64,000 nucleotides of DNA from Phycomyces blakesleeanus NRRL 1555(-) (GCF_001638985.1 NW_017265167.1:1-64000), one strand, 5' to 3'; positions 1 through 13,497 are shown, counted from the first letter of the stretch. A program made the numbers and translations. The notes: generated by a model not told the origin, from the sequence alone.

Positions 1-525
1 TATTGACAGTCTATCTCATACATATATAAGTAGATCACAGCCAATCTAATATATATATAAGCTGATGATAGTCAATCTGGTATATATATAAGCTGTTGAC
101 CACCAATCTAGTATATATATAAGCTGTTGTCCGCCAATTACATATATATATAAGCTAATGACAGGTGATTTGCACTATATATAAACATATGATATCCAGT
201 CGGATATATATATAAGTGGATCACAGCCAATCTGATATATATATAAGTAGATAACAGTCAATCTCATATATATATAAACTGAACACTACCAATCTAGTAT
301 ATATATAAATAAATAATATCTGATCTGATATATATGTAAATCAATAACAGTCAATCTGTATTATATATATATATTTATCACATCCAATTTACTACTTATA
401 TAAGTTAATAAAATCTAATATATAATCAATATTAGCCAATAACATTTGATTTATTACTAATATTAGCCTATAACATCTTATCTATCTCTGATATTAGTCA
501 ATACTATTGGATCTATCACATTATA
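1..525. repeat. Degenerate 31-bp tandem array with TATA and CCAAT-like words
   Basis: The TAAG/TAAA that ends each TATATATATA run falls at 27, 58, 89, 120, 151, 181, 212, 243, 274, 305 and 336, a 31-bp period with one 30-bp step. A decayed continuation shows ATTAG at 431, 462 and 493, again 31 bp apart. Many units contain CCAATCT or TCAATCT about 10 bp before the TATA run. About 16-17 units are visible and the array runs off the left edge. Periodicity is read directly from the sequence. Any promoter-like or nucleosome-positioning role is inference. Confidence 0.85.
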
Positions 526-3500
526 TATATTCACACTTGTCAATATCCAAGTCATATCCAATCATCTCATCAAATATAAGTTACATACTCTAATCATATT
601 TAATCTTTAATTTTATATATATTCACAACTCTTTTATAATCTTTATATATATATATATATTTATATTGATGGAAACGGAGAAATTTTGATTATTTTGAGA
701 AATATTTAAATGTTGCTGCGTAGCTCAAGTGTTATCGCGTTGTGTTTTGGTTCTGAGCACCCCTGTTCGACCCTATGCTATAGCGTTTTTTATTTCGATT
801 TTTTGCGTTGTTTTGTTGTTCCCGATCTGGGTTGGTCTTCCTTTTACTATAGTAAAATCAAAAGGTCAAACCAACTGGGGATCAAGGAGTATATGTAAAA
901 TCAAAGATAGGATAAAAGATACTTTTTATGGATATGAATTGAATTGTCATATATAGTTTTCTAAACTAATACTGCGCATTATCTGCGTTAGCTATTATAT
1001 TATATTTAAATAAAAGGAAAGTCATTATACTTTGGTTAATGCTCAGGAAGATATTACTGCGCATAAAGAGGTATTGTGGTTAATTATTTTCAGATTGTAT
1101 GGATTTATCAAAATAATGTCTGACAGTTTTTTTTTGTAATAAAACAACAGTATAATACTACTGTTATGAGTTTTCTTCTTTTAATAATTTGTTTATTAAA
1201 TTAAAGAGGTGTAAAGGAAAAGTCTGTTTACATATTAAGGGAAGGTTTATGATTGCTTGTTATAATAAGACTATTATAAAAGTTAAAATCTCAAGAAATG
1301 AAATATAAATAGAGATATTATAGTTCTAGAGTATATTTTTTATTATAGTATAGCAAACAAAAAAATTAATATAAAATAAACTATTTAGCTGAAGTATAAA
1401 ATGAACATTTAGTTTTTTTTTTTTAATTTTTTATTATTATTATTTTTGTTTTTTTTTTATATTTTTTTTTATATTATTGTTTTTATATTTTTTTCTTATT
1501 TTTTATTATTATTTTTTTTTATTTTGTTTTTTTTTTTATTTTTTATTATTTTGTTTTATTATTTTTTTTTTATTATTTTGTTTTTTATTTTTTTTTTATT
1601 ATTTTTTTTTTTATTTATTTATATTTTATTTTATTTTAATGCTTTTATTATATTTATAATAAATTAGCATTTCAAAAAAATTGTGAATAAACATATTAAT
1701 TTGTTTTAGATAAATTCTATTTTTTTTAATATATATATATATATGATATTCGGCTAGGGCGGAAATATTTGATTTATTTTAATTTTTACCCACCTGCGCA
1801 CTATACCAAATCCCGGCGGCCATCTAATCGTAGCATGATTCAATCTCCGAAAAAATTCTAAAGACCGACAATGCGCCTCTAATGCTACTTTTCTGTTACT
1901 CTTCTTTATTAGCTATCGATAGAGCCAAGAAGCATACAAATACAATCAGTAGAAGTCGAGAAAAGTAGAATTATATGAATTTTATTTTTTGAATAAATAT
2001 TGATTTTTCAAAAAAAATAATAATATTATAAATGCCGACTGAAACCGATATTTTTTATTTATTTATTTATTTTTTGGTATCTTGCGTGCCCTTTAACCGA
2101 GGCGACAGATTGTTCAAATAATCTCAATTACAAGAGGTATATATATATATTTGATATTCTTTATATTTTTTGTGGAGAGGTTGAAAAGTTGTAAAAAAAT
2201 ATTTTCAATGCAGTCATTGGTGCAATGATTCCAGTTGAGGAATGAGGACGGGGGGTTGTTTTTTCAAGCAGAATAAACAAAAATAATACTCTTATTTATT
2301 TATTTATTTATTTATTTTATTTTATTTTTCTTCTGTGTGCATCTCTTTCAATAACCATACATATTCACATTAACTTGCCATGAAAGTTACAATTGAAATT
2401 ACTACAATCATACACATGCGCACATGTACGCACACACATATTTTACCAAGAACATCTCTAAAAATATATTATATTTGTTAAAAGCGCAAGCTTTCACCAA
2501 GACCACGAGCAAGTTTTGATATGTATCAACTAGAAAACAATTACTCGCATTCTCTTTGTATGATAAAGCCACATTATTATGATTTTTTATTTTATATATT
2601 TTTTAGGCTCCCTGTAGTATATATTGGCAAAAATAGGAATAATCGATATATATATATTTGAAACGGTGAATAATAAGAAGAGTAGGCGTGTGCAGTGATG
2701 GTAACTAATTTTCGTTTGTCGGTATATACCTTGATCGAAAAATATACTTTTACTGTAAAGGTTTAATACTCATGAGAAAAAGGTGGTAAGAATAGCGTGT
2801 GTACTTATGGCTATTGTAGAAAGCATATGTACAAAAGAAAAGCTTCCATTTCATGTTAAATCGAGTAATGATAAAGGTGCGTTACATACCAGAAACGAAA
2901 GCCAATTTATTGGTGGGGCAAGTTTTTGTTTACAAATAAAGGGCTTTTATCCATTATATACGCTTGGGATAATTCACGGTGATTACAATGGTCCAAAAAA
3001 TAAGACACAATATTCTTAACTAATATGAATTTTTATTGTGAAAAGAGTTTATTTTGAGTGATAATAGTATCCGTGATGGCACAATAAGTTAAACCTGTTT
3101 TGTAAAGAACTTAAGAATAAGTAGTTTCACCACAGAAAGTCAATCGGTTTTTTTTAAAAAGGAAGAGAACCAGAAAATCATAAAATTACAAGGAAGTAAA
3201 GTATAAGATTTTTCCACCCCTGGGAAAATATGTATGAACAGGCAGTACGCATCGCAAGAGAAGTAGACGATTGGCTTATTCCCTGTATGACATAACTCAA
3301 TAAATAAATAAATAATATTTAAATTTTGAGCCACAACAATTAAACGATGTTTTTCCCCATTTTGATTCTTTGTGTAGATAGAATTTGGAACGATTACCAA
3401 ACAGTAATAAAAATAAATAAGTTATACAACAATGGTAATGTATTTTAAGAGGTTAAAACCATCGACCACATGGAGGTCAAAGTGAGACTCCAATAACTCC

Positions 3501-5560
3501 CAAATATTTTCTCATTCACGTTTATTGTCAATCAAATTACCTTGGCCTCATCCCGCACACCAAAGGTATCAACCATTTTTTATTCTCATTATTGTTATTC
3601 TATACTTCATCTGTATCCTTCATCACGCGTTTTTTTCACCCTGGACAAGAGTCGATGTATTTTGCTTGATGTTAAAAAATCATCTGTTTCTATAGGTGTT
3701 TCTATGTGTTCTCTAATCCTTTTTTAGGAATCAGAGATCTATTGCACTGAATTTAAAAAGAAAGAAAGAAAGAAAGAATGACAAAGAAATTGGATTGTCT
3801 AAAATTGCACCCAACTCAAATTAACTCTTGGTACAGTTGGCGTTTGTGTGCGTGGATAAACAATATAAAAGAAAGGAATAACTAATTGCCTTTCAATATT
3901 AGCAAAATCGTTGCTATTATGGTGGACGATGAGGACTGTAGTGGTATATGAGTTTTGGTTAGGTGCAACTGTACTAATATTATTTTGTTTTTTTCGGCAG
4001 TTGCTTTGTGTTGGCAGTTTAATTATTTTCATGAAAAATGATAAAATGGTAAGAAATATAAAAACCTATAAGTCCAGTGTTATTTGATTATGTACTGGAT
4101 CCGATTGTTTTGCGTGAGTGCGGGTGTGTGCGCAGAATGGTATCCTTTGATGTACCATATTCATTTATTTACGACCAAAACCGATAATTTCTTATGTATA
4201 CCCATCCGCCAACTAGTCGAAAAGTTTAGTAGCAGTACTCCTAATGATTTGCACCAGTGCTTATTTCCATGTCATGTAAGACACATTAGTATAAAAATAC
4301 GCCTTTCTTTTTCTTTTTCTTTTTCTTCAGCAGCCACTTGAATGTAAAGTATATCGACCAACTCGGGTGCATCGAAAACTGTAAAATAAATATGAAACTT
4401 TTCTTGCTAATTGCCTTGTAAATATTTTCGCAATTATATTTACCGTTCTCTACAAGAGCCTATTTGAAAACAAAGATAATATTTCTTGCTTTAATTAGAA
4501 CTGTGGAGGCTCAATTAGCATGAAAACAATATTCGACTGTATAAGTATAATTTCTTGAAGACGTCGAGTATATCTGACTCTGGGTATCACATACAAGTAC
4601 TCTGTTTTTTTCTTCTTTAAAATTAAATACAATAGAAGCTGTTAATAAAATAAGTTAATATAAAGAGTACATAATGATAGAAAAAAACAAATAAGTATTT
4701 CTATACTGTCAAATATATACACGGTTATGTCGAGTACTATCGTGGTTACTATTTGATTTTTTGAATTCAAGACATTAGAGTTACAAAGTACTTGTGGCGT
4801 CCATTATAATATCTTGGGTTGGTAATATAAAACGAAACACACTGGTATCGAGAGCTATATCATTACGAGAGAGTAAAATGCGTACTTAGTGATGTACTTT
4901 GGCGTACTTTCCCTGCCTACTTTAAACTCGTGTTTTAATAATGATTATCGTGTATTTCCGTACTGTGGTAATTAATATTATATATATACATATATATATA
5001 TACCAACGCCTTTTTTGTTAAATATCGAAATTGAAAGGGTTGCTCTAACAAAAAGATCAGATGATTGACTGTCGAGACTTGACCGAAACTTACAAACAAT
5101 TAGTGTGCTAGATGTACAATTAATAATGATATTTATAATATTATAATCAATCTTACTCACGGGTATTTTAATCAAGATTATTACACCCAAAAGCATTTTA
5201 CTCAAAAATATTAAAGGCACCCAACAAGTGTTGTACTTTTATATTGAACATTATTTGAATAGTAGTTAAAGCATTGCTGCCACGAATCGTCACGCATCGA
5301 TAGCTAGTTAAACCCTTATTGTCATTATATTAAAAGAGATATATAGAATTCAAATTTGTAATTCTTACTAATAGAGACTGTAAGCTTAGTAGAGTTAATT
5401 ACATTTATAATAGACTGATATATCTCAATAACCAAGACCAAAAAAAATCGTATAAAACATATTTTATTTTTATTTTTATTATTTTAGATAAAGGTACTTC
5501 TTTTAGATTTCCTGAAACCGCCACACATAGTATACCTTTTTTTGAGAGAAGACAAACCTT
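526..5560. other. AT-rich gene-poor stretch
   Basis: About 5 kb with no ORF I can support. The ORFs present (for example 710-898, 2783-3019, 4084-4341) are at most 85 codons, have no recognisable domain and are not linked by convincing splice sites. It holds AT runs (644-662, 1728-1745, 2137-2150), TTTA runs near 2291-2325, and a strongly T-biased tract described separately. The stretch 700-900 is less AT-rich than its surroundings but shows no clear gene. Confidence 0.6.
1411..1660. repeat. T-rich low-complexity tract
   Basis: About 250 bp of T runs of 5-10 interrupted by single A or G bases on the plus strand, so there is strong strand asymmetry. The tract reads open in two frames only because TTT/TAT/ATT codons contain no stops; the resulting Phe/Tyr/Ile-only peptides are not credible proteins. 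Confidence 0.8.
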
Positions 5561-5589
5561 TTCAATTCGAAAAAGAGTATGATACTGAG

Positions 5590-8262
5590 ACACTACTATC
5601 GTCATTTGACAATAACTATCCGGATTAAAGTGAGGAGTCCAACGATGAGAATGAAGCTGACATTGTCGGTGTCATAGTATGTAAAGATACGATGGATTCA
5701 AGTATGTATCTATTGAACAAAGAAATATACATAAATCATATTACAGATAATAATTATACTTGCCATAACACTTGCCTTTTGTAGGCCTATATTTGAAAAT
5801 GCTGGCATGTCTCAAGTCATTCAACTTATGGTTCTATTCGGTGTTGTCTTTTAAGTGTTTTACTTGGTTCAAGCAGGGAGGATCTACAACACTGAAATTA
5901 TTCCAATACTTTCTTGTTACCTATGAGAAGAATACTGATCCACATGTCACCGTTGATGTATCAAAAATCATGTCTGGATTCGATCTTATGACAAAAACCG
6001 TCTTCAAGTACACCATCTGTATCAAACGTGATGTCATATACTTACCAGGGTATCATCAATCCAACTGTTCCTCCGAGAAGCACATTCCACCCCATCTATC
6101 TATGACAGTTATTCTCTGTATGCCGGTCCAGCAATTGAGAAGCCAGTCCCTCTCATGGTATTTCTTTACAGCTTACTGAGAAAATATCTTGTCACAACAT
6201 TTCCACAAAGTCAAGTCAGATGAATAAATCGTGCACTAGGGATCAAGCAAAACAATAGAAAGTACGATGACGGACGTATACGATGATGCAATTTAGACTG
6301 ATATGCTCGGTGAAGCCGACGAGACCTTTGTAAATCATGTCCATTCTCTCATGTTGACATTGAATGTATATTGGTTTAAGCTGTTTGAAGGCCGGACTTA
6401 TACAGGCGGTGCTTTGTACTTACTTATCAGAAATTTTCCCAAGGAAGACCAAATGAGACCAGAAAATATTATCCTCGTTGATGTCATGCCTGGTCCAAAG
6501 GAAGTAGAGGACGACTAGATGGACGTATTTCTGGAAACATTTGTTGATGGGATGGTAGACTGTTATGGTGGTATAGCTGCGAAGACTACCAAGTTCCCTA
6601 ATGGTACTACTGTCTATACTGCTATCATGTATGTCGCTTCCGAGATACCTGCTGCTAGAAATACTGCCGGATTCCCAGAACATGGCATGTAAACACATAT
6701 GGCTGCCATAAATTCAAACGATATTTCTCCATGATTACTGCATCAAGTAAGATTAATTACTTTGAGTGTGACAATGAAAACTGGGAATCACGGACAGAAG
6801 ATATGATTTCCATACATGACAATATGTGGTTTTGTACAGAATCAGATGTAGAAAGAGAAAATTTGGAGAAGCAGAACGGCATGCAGTTTTCAGAGTTGCA
6901 TCGCTTACATGATTGTTGATCCCACACACAATATATTTCTTGTGATAGCGAACCGTATGGCCAGTGTTTGAAATGTCTTTGTATTTTTTCGCTGCTGTTA
7001 TTGCTCGTATACAACGCTTTGCCGATGATATTCTTCTTCCTCCTGAATATACCGTCTTATTCGAAAAAGTCACGCCTTAGTTCCTATATATGAAGGCAGA
7101 TGAGTGGCGATCGTTGTGTCTGGTGCATTTTCTGTGGTGTTGAAGGCGTTTTTGCCCAAAAGTGATTACAATAACTAGACCAATCTTGCCAAGACATGCC
7201 GAAAGTTGAAAGGTCCATTGAACAAGTACTTACATATAGACTACGCAGGCCAGCCCCTTGGTAAATTTGGGAAATAATGTCAGAGTATTTACGAAAAAAA
7301 GCAGTAGCACACCAAATATGCATTTGTGTAAGTTGATGCTTGACTTTGGTCCGGTCTTTACATTTTGGATGTATATCCTTAAGATATACAAGTATAAGTT
7401 AAAAGAAATATTAAGACAAACTACCGTAATGGTCTAGAGGTGACATTAATGAGCGTTTTTCCGGAGAATGCGTTCACTGACACTTTTCTTCCTGTGTATT
7501 CCATTAATCTTCTGCTGCGTATAATAAGATTTTCCTAAGGCGTCGCACAAGTGCTATCTAAATCTCTTCTACCGTGTCTTCAGTGTATTGATAATGATTA
7601 TCCTCCTGCATTGCCATTCGACCTCCAGATATTCCTGCAAGTCGTCAACAGCCTATGGTACAATTTAATCGGAACTAAGACGTCGCCACCAACTACCATG
7701 CCATTGAAGTTACAAAATTTGAATGCGATGAAGTATGATTACTCTTAATGGCTATTCAAATTCTATGTCAAGGCTTACCAGAATACTTTTCTTTCTGCGG
7801 CGTGGAGAGTATTTCACTTGGTGAGAATGTGCTGGTAAACATTTGCATTCAGAAGATGAAGAATATTTCGTTGCTTGGACAGGAGTTCTTTAGTGAACAG
7901 AAGAAATATCGCAGCTCAATTGTGCGGGTTATGTTTTTTTGGTAGGATAGTTGACGACATCTCTAAATTCCCTGGTCAGATTGAGTACATATTCACTTGT
8001 CATCAAGATTGGTAGAATCAAAAGTGGCAACGTTTGGTTTTTTAAAAAGATTTGCGACATGCCATTCTGTCAGAATTAAGCCGTTAGTTGGGTAAGGTCT
8101 GAATTTGTGGGTGAGTGGGTTTATTAAGAAGAGTATTGCGTGCATCATCCCGGTGCATCGTCTGCATTCGTATTTTGCGTTGACTATGCACAACATCCAG
8201 GGTGGGATCCAAAAGCGCCTAGTCATCCCACTGCCTAGAAAAGTAGTCACGAAAAAAAATAG
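5590..8262 (+). pseudogene. Decayed tnp2/CACTA-type transposase, copy A
   Basis: Transposase relic of the Transposase_21 (tnp2, En/Spm-CACTA) class, which cuts DNA to move its own element. Recognisable blocks occur in order but in shifted frames: an N-terminal acidic region near 5640; the core motif with PENIILVDVMPGPKE near 6450-6510; YVASEIPAARNTAGF at about 6630-6680; a block resembling NGVRWSELHRL near 6875-6915; a DPTHNIFL-like signature around 6930; and a C-terminal PVHRLHSYFALTMHNI...KRLVIPLPRK near 8145-8245. The motif order matches copy B. Stops and frame changes are spread throughout, so it cannot be functional. Limits are approximate because I could not place terminal repeats. Confidence 0.75.
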
Positions 8263-8886
8263 AATGATATATATTACTAATATAAATAATTATAGTAAGA
8301 GTTTTTTTGACTGCGAAAGGGTTTGCCTTTATTTATCTCTCTATTTTTCTTTTGTTTTAGCATTACTTCTTTATCAAATATTTAAAATTATATTGAATTC
8401 TATTATCAACGAATAGTAAAAACCGTTATTTATTTTTATTGTTTTTATCAAAAGTATAAAAGACAAAATACCTGTATATTTAATACCCAATGCCCACCAT
8501 TTTCTTAGCTTTTATCAAAATAAACTTACAGAGAGTGATATTACAATTTCCAACGAAAAAAAACCGTGGATAAAACAATCAAGGTTGTATAATTAAATAA
8601 TTGTTTTGTATATATATATATTTCATTAATCGGCTGTAAAATAAAGTAAAATAAAATAAAATAACTATTTATTTATTACTTCCCATCTCGACATTACTAC
8701 CGCATCATCTTTTATTGATTCAACCCACATCTTTCAAAACAATGAATAAAAATCAATAAAATACTATATACTCTGTACTTTTTTTATTATGCCGTGTGCT
8801 ATTCCATGCAACAACACGCACCTTTCCCTCCTTCAAAAGTTCGACATTTCTTGGAATAGCTGGACACTTGGAAAAGCTAATGACCT
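8263..8886. other. Non-coding spacer between copy A and the small minus-strand gene
   Basis: AT-rich spacer with short AAAAT/TTTA runs near 8640-8680. No supported ORF. It probably contains the right end of transposon copy A, but no terminal inverted repeat could be recognised. Confidence 0.4.
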
Positions 8887-9287
8887 TTATTCTTTTTGAT
8901 CATTTCTCCGTCCTTTTAACTTGCTAAAGTATTCTTTGATCTGTGTTATAATATCAACAATTAGGAATTCTAAATAAAAAAATGACACTCCTTTATAAAA
9001 AGAAAAAAAATGTTAAAATTATTTAAACAAAAACCGTGGATTATACTTACTCTTATCTTTCTTGTTTGACAACAAGAAAACCAATTACGCCCAGCTAACT
9101 TTTCCGACATAGATTTTGCCCTGTGAATTTTATACAAAAGGTGTCTACGAGCTTTCTCTTCCACGACTGAAGACAAAGCATACTCTACTTCAGGCTGCAT
9201 ATGGATGTAGCTCTGCACCATGCTAGCAATTGGATGGTTAGATATCGAGAAGGTACCCTCATCAATATTCAATGGCGTAGCTGTCAT
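8887..9287 (-). CDS. Possible small two-exon gene, unknown function (96 aa)
   Basis: Not recognised. Read on the minus strand, an ATG at 9287 opens a 79-codon exon ending at 9051, followed by a good donor GTAAGTATAA. A 110-nt intron ends in TATAACACAG at 8941. The second exon (8940-8887) adds 17 residues and a stop, with frame preserved. The product begins MTATPLNIDEGTFS, has a middle rich in Glu/Val/Ala and a basic C-terminus (KLKGRRNDQKE). There is no signal peptide or membrane span. The frame stays open upstream to about 9449 without an ATG, and a pyrimidine tract plus CAG at 9312 could be an acceptor, so an upstream exon is possible. It lies just left of transposon copy B, in opposite orientation. 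Evidence is coding-like composition and splice signals only. Confidence 0.4.
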
Positions 9288-9540
9288 AACTGCTTGTGTT
9301 TGAGAATGGATCACACTGAAAAAAAGGGTGGAAATTACAATGCGCACAGTTGTTTGATAACAATTGTAAATGTGGGATAGTTTTCCATGTTCACAAGTTG
9401 AAAACACAGCTTTACTGTATTCTATTGGCTCGGATATAACAAGCAACAAAAGTTATTCTATTTATTATTATAAAGACTTTGTGAATAAAGTACATGTAGC
9501 ACCTGTTTCCTTTTTCTCAAAAATTTTAACACAAAACACA

Positions 9541-12500
9541 ATGTTCTCAACCCCTCAACCTTACAATAAAAAGTGCTATTGCGCTGGATGTAGTCAGAAC
9601 GAACTAGTCTATAATTTTGTAGCTAGAAGAACTGCTCAGCGCCATAACAAAAGAGGAAGATTAGATGCTATAAGATGTGAAAGTGGTACGCAGTTTGTAG
9701 TATTATTCTATTATATTCTACTTTTTTTGTAGTTCAAAAAATAACATGTTTTAACAGAATCTTCTGCCCAAAGAAATTCGATGGAGGTTGATGTTGAACG
9801 TAGGAAATATTTATTTAAATAAAAATAATAGAGCGTAACTATGTAACATATTCTAAATATAGCTATTTCAACCCATCAATCCAGAACCACGGAAGAAGAG
9901 TGTGGTCAGACCAACTTACTTGCTTGGGAAGGAACCCCAGTGTCTGACGATGAGAATGTTTCAGTTACGAATAAGGGGATTTACAACAACAAAAACAATG
10001 GCGATGAAAACAAAGAAGACGATAATGAAGATGTTGTTAAGGTGGAGGTCGAGGAATTTGTTAATGAAGGTTGGTATTGTGCTATGGAAGAAAGAAAAAT
10101 TTGAAAAAAAGAGAGATGATTTCTTTTTGGTTTTTTGCAATATATCCTTTTGCCACCCCCAATATGCCTGAGAACCCAGTGCGCAGGACCATTGCTACAT
10201 TTGTGGTAATGTTCGCTTCCCGCTATGTGGTCAACAAGAGCGCTGTTGTCTTGATCGAGTTCATCAACAAACTCTTGACAATTTACGAGCAGGATTTCCA
10301 ACTGCCCTTGAGCCTTCCTGGTCTACAGCGCATGACAGGTTTCTCAGCCATGACAAAAGGCGTAAAGAAATTTGTTGTGTGTCAGGATTGCCACAAGGTG
10401 TATGAGGAAAATGTGTCTGTTCCTTCTCATTGTGATTTTGTGAAGCTTTGTGTGCGCTCGTCTTGCAGTTGTCAATTGATGAAATCATCGTCATTGGGTG
10501 CTTTGATAGCTAAACGGTCATATGTGTACCATTTTATCAAACAGACGTTAAATATGTTTTTCATTCGCCCAGAGTTGCAAAAAAAGTCAGACATTGGAAC
10601 CACGAGTTGAAGATGATGAATACCATGTGCGATATCTACGACGGAGCCGTGTGGAAGGAGCTTAAAGACAGAGGTGGCGTGAAATTCGCTCAGGATTCAC
10701 GTTCATTAATGTTGACTATCAACATTGACTGATTCCAACCATTCAATAATGTAACTCACTCATCTGGCGCGACTTATATTGTTATCAACAATCTTTCTCA
10801 GGACAAATGATTTAAGCCAGAGAACATCATTCTGGTTGGACTTATATCAGGGCCTAAGGAACCAAAGTCTGAAGAGAAAAATTACTATCTCAAACCTTTG
10901 GTACATGAGTTGGAGAGGTTGTTCGTGGGAATGAAGATCCCAACCTTTGAATGTCCCAGTGGAGCCAATGTTTGTGCAGCACTGCTGATGGTGGCCTGCA
11001 ATATTCCAGCTGCTTTGAAAACAAGCGGATTCACTTCTCACAACAGTACGTGCGCCTGCTATAAGCGCAACCACTAATTCCCTCGTTTGGCAATTGGTGT
11101 CAACGTCGACTTCAGTGGTTTTGTATTTTCCTAAAGAAATCTTCAAAATTGTGTGGAAAGCAAATTACGTTCTGAAGAGTGGGAAAGTGCTAGTACCCCC
11201 TCAGAAAGGCATCAGCTGGAGGTCAAAAATGGTCTTTGATGGTCGCAGTTGCAATGCCTTAGACACTTTGATCTAGTCGTGGAACGAGCGTTGTCCCATG
11301 CATAATATTTTCCTGGGAACGCTGAAGAGGATGCTGGGTTGGTGGATCGAAGAAAAGAAGATGTCGAAAGCCAATCTCATCACAATGCAGAAGACCGCAG
11401 AGACAATGGTGATTCCTGGCAAGTACACTGCTTTGACGAAAAAAATCGGCAAAGGGTTTTTGTACATGAAAACAGACGAGCGGAAGTCGTGGGTACTCGT
11501 TTACTCCCCTGTTTTGTTGAAGGGTGTTCTTCTACCCAATATGTTCAAGAACTAGATAGACTACGTTGATGCCTGCCATCTATTGATAAAACCAACCATT
11601 ACTTTCTTTGAACTAAACAACGCCCATACATTCCTTGAAAAATTCTGTCAAACGTGCGAAACAACATACAAAGCCAAAATACTCACCTGTAACATGCTCC
11701 TGCACCTCAAGCTTCGCGATGTAATTTGTGATTTTGAACCAGTGTATGGTTATTGGCTTTTTGGGCTCGAGAGATTTAACGGTTTGCTATTTTTTTTTGA
11801 AAACGAGCAGAAAAATTAGGTTTGAAGAAACCTATATGCGAGAATTTGTTGAAGACATACACAAGAAAGTCTATGTAAACGCAATTCTTCGAGGTCCGGG
11901 CCAAGTCTCCTTCTGTCAATTCATTTTTAAGCTTATGTCCATACCTATGTCAGCACCTATGTCAATTAGCGTCCCTACCATCTGTCAACATACCTTCCGT
12001 CTACAATCCTTTATTAATTATTATAAAAATCCAGATCTTGTCATCAAAGGGAACGAGCCTCTCCCTCCTTCCGTCTTCCCACTCCTTACAGCAGCATCAA
12101 CACCGATGAGTAATATTCACTATATTCATCTCTTGGGATATTATAAGACTGCGCATAGAAACCATGCCTTGGTCCATTACGAGGAAGCTTCATCATCACC
12201 ATACTTTGTTTACAATCTGATAAATAGGCTTAAATCAGTAAACATTCTTGGCCAGACTTATGAAGGCCATAATGAATCAGGCTATAATGAATCAGGCCAC
12301 CATGGTTCCTTTATTCAAGCCAACTTTTACAGAAGTGCAGGCGAACATATACTCGCATACACAGGTCAAATTCAATACCTATTCACACACTCCTTCACTC
12401 CACCACCTACCAACAAAAACAATCGCCAATTTCTCTTTATGCATTATGATCAACATGTTTTTGCTTTCATTAAATTGTTAATACCAGCTGACAATCATTC

Positions 12501-12675
12501 TCGTTCACTTGAAGATGTTGATATTTGTTATCCCACATTTTCTCACGACAGCCATCAAAGCATATCGACAGTGCACAGAATCTTGCTGCAAGTTGCTACT
12601 TCTGAGCATACAGCGCGTCAAAATGTTAAAAAAATACTGGTCATTCCTTTGCCAAAAAAAAAACACTATGCATAG
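9541..12675 (+). pseudogene. Decayed tnp2/CACTA-type transposase, copy B (most complete)
   Basis: Best-preserved of three copies. From the ATG at 9541 the N-terminus has a Cys-rich KKCYCAGC motif followed by VARRTAQRH, then an apparent intron from about 9688 and an acidic segment near 9940-10070. The tnp2 core follows: PENIILVGLISGPKEP near 10810-10870, LLMVACNIPAALKTSGF near 10985-11035, and CPMHNIFLGTLKRMLGWW near 11290-11345. Next comes IGKGFLYMKTDERKSWVLVYSPV near 11440-11515, and finally an open 315-codon C-terminal segment (11728-12675) ending VIPLPKKK. Frame changes (for example near 10585) and stops (near 10728, 10808 and 11075) break the core. The product would be a DNA-cleaving nuclear transposase; this copy looks inactive. 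Terminal repeats not identified. Confidence 0.8.
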
Positions 12676-12680
12676 AAATA

Positions 12681-13202
12681 TTAAAATTTAACTTTTCTTT
12701 TTAATGAATCAAAGAAAAAAAAACAATTGTAGCATTCATGTTTCGCAATAAATTTGTGCTTGTTGAAATTATGATGCAAAGGATGAGAGGGAAATTTCTT
12801 TTTATTAGAGCTCATCTCTGAAAGCCCCTTGGGAAGAGAGCCCTTCAGTTCACTCGGGACTGCTAAAACAGCGTCTTTGCCAAAAATCGTCTTTAACATC
12901 TGGCGCACGAAGATCAACTTCTCAAGACCACGGGGTTTTCAATATCGGGGGCACCACTCCCAGAATGGTCGGTACATCTGATACGACACTAGATTGTGTA
13001 CGGGAGAGACCAGTCTTCCCACTCCCCTGTACCATGCCTTGGTTTTCCTTTAGCACTATCTACTGACCAGCGTCGACCATTCCAAGCTGGTTTGTTAGCT
13101 AAGATTAAAGGTGCTCTTCGCAGTTCCAGACCTTACAGCTTGACGTTTCACCAGACCCACCCACAGACCTCACACAAAACAATTGGTGGACTCATACCCT
13201 AA
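12681..13202 (-). pseudogene. Unrecognised coding-like fragment(s)
   Basis: This stretch is richer in G and C than its surroundings, which in this window usually marks former coding DNA. On the minus strand 12917-12681 reads IFVRQMLKTIFGKDAVLAVP and continues to a stop; adjacent frames to about 13200 also give stop-poor peptides, suggesting frameshift decay. On the plus strand 12996-13202 is open for 68 codons. I cannot choose the true strand with certainty and do not recognise a family. It abuts transposon copy B, so it could be part of another element. Confidence 0.3.
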
Positions 13203-13497
13203 CCAACTTGCACGATTGAAGGGATCCAAACAGATTTATAGCTCATTTTATAAATATGCATATTTGTATTGATAAAAGGCAATAAAATAGAAGTAAAGAA
13301 ATGAAATACCACATTAACATAATATTATTTTTATGAAAAGTAGCTATGTAGCCATGACTGCTTAGTATGCTATATATGGGACGTTGTTTCTTATTTTACT
13401 TCCATGTTGAAGGTGTATTTTCACCTTCGACTTGTACAAGATCTTTATCGTTTTGGAGATTTTATGTTACATAATTACTATATATATCATGTATCTA

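Noticed and set aside
1..525. CRISPR-like array of regular repeats
   Set aside because: Units abut without distinct spacers, are degenerate, and the surrounding genome is eukaryotic with spliced genes. It is a minisatellite.
1446..1667. Open frames of 60-73 codons
   Set aside because: Pure Phe/Tyr/Ile/Leu peptides generated by a poly-T tract.
9312..9334. 23-nt intron (GTAATTTCC...TTTCAG) joining an upstream exon
   Set aside because: Too short for a spliceosomal intron; the frame stays open without it.
8970..9449. 159-codon minus-strand ORF taken as a whole
   Set aside because: It has no ATG at its upstream end and its last part reads through a strong splice donor at 9050. A two-exon model from 9287 is better supported.
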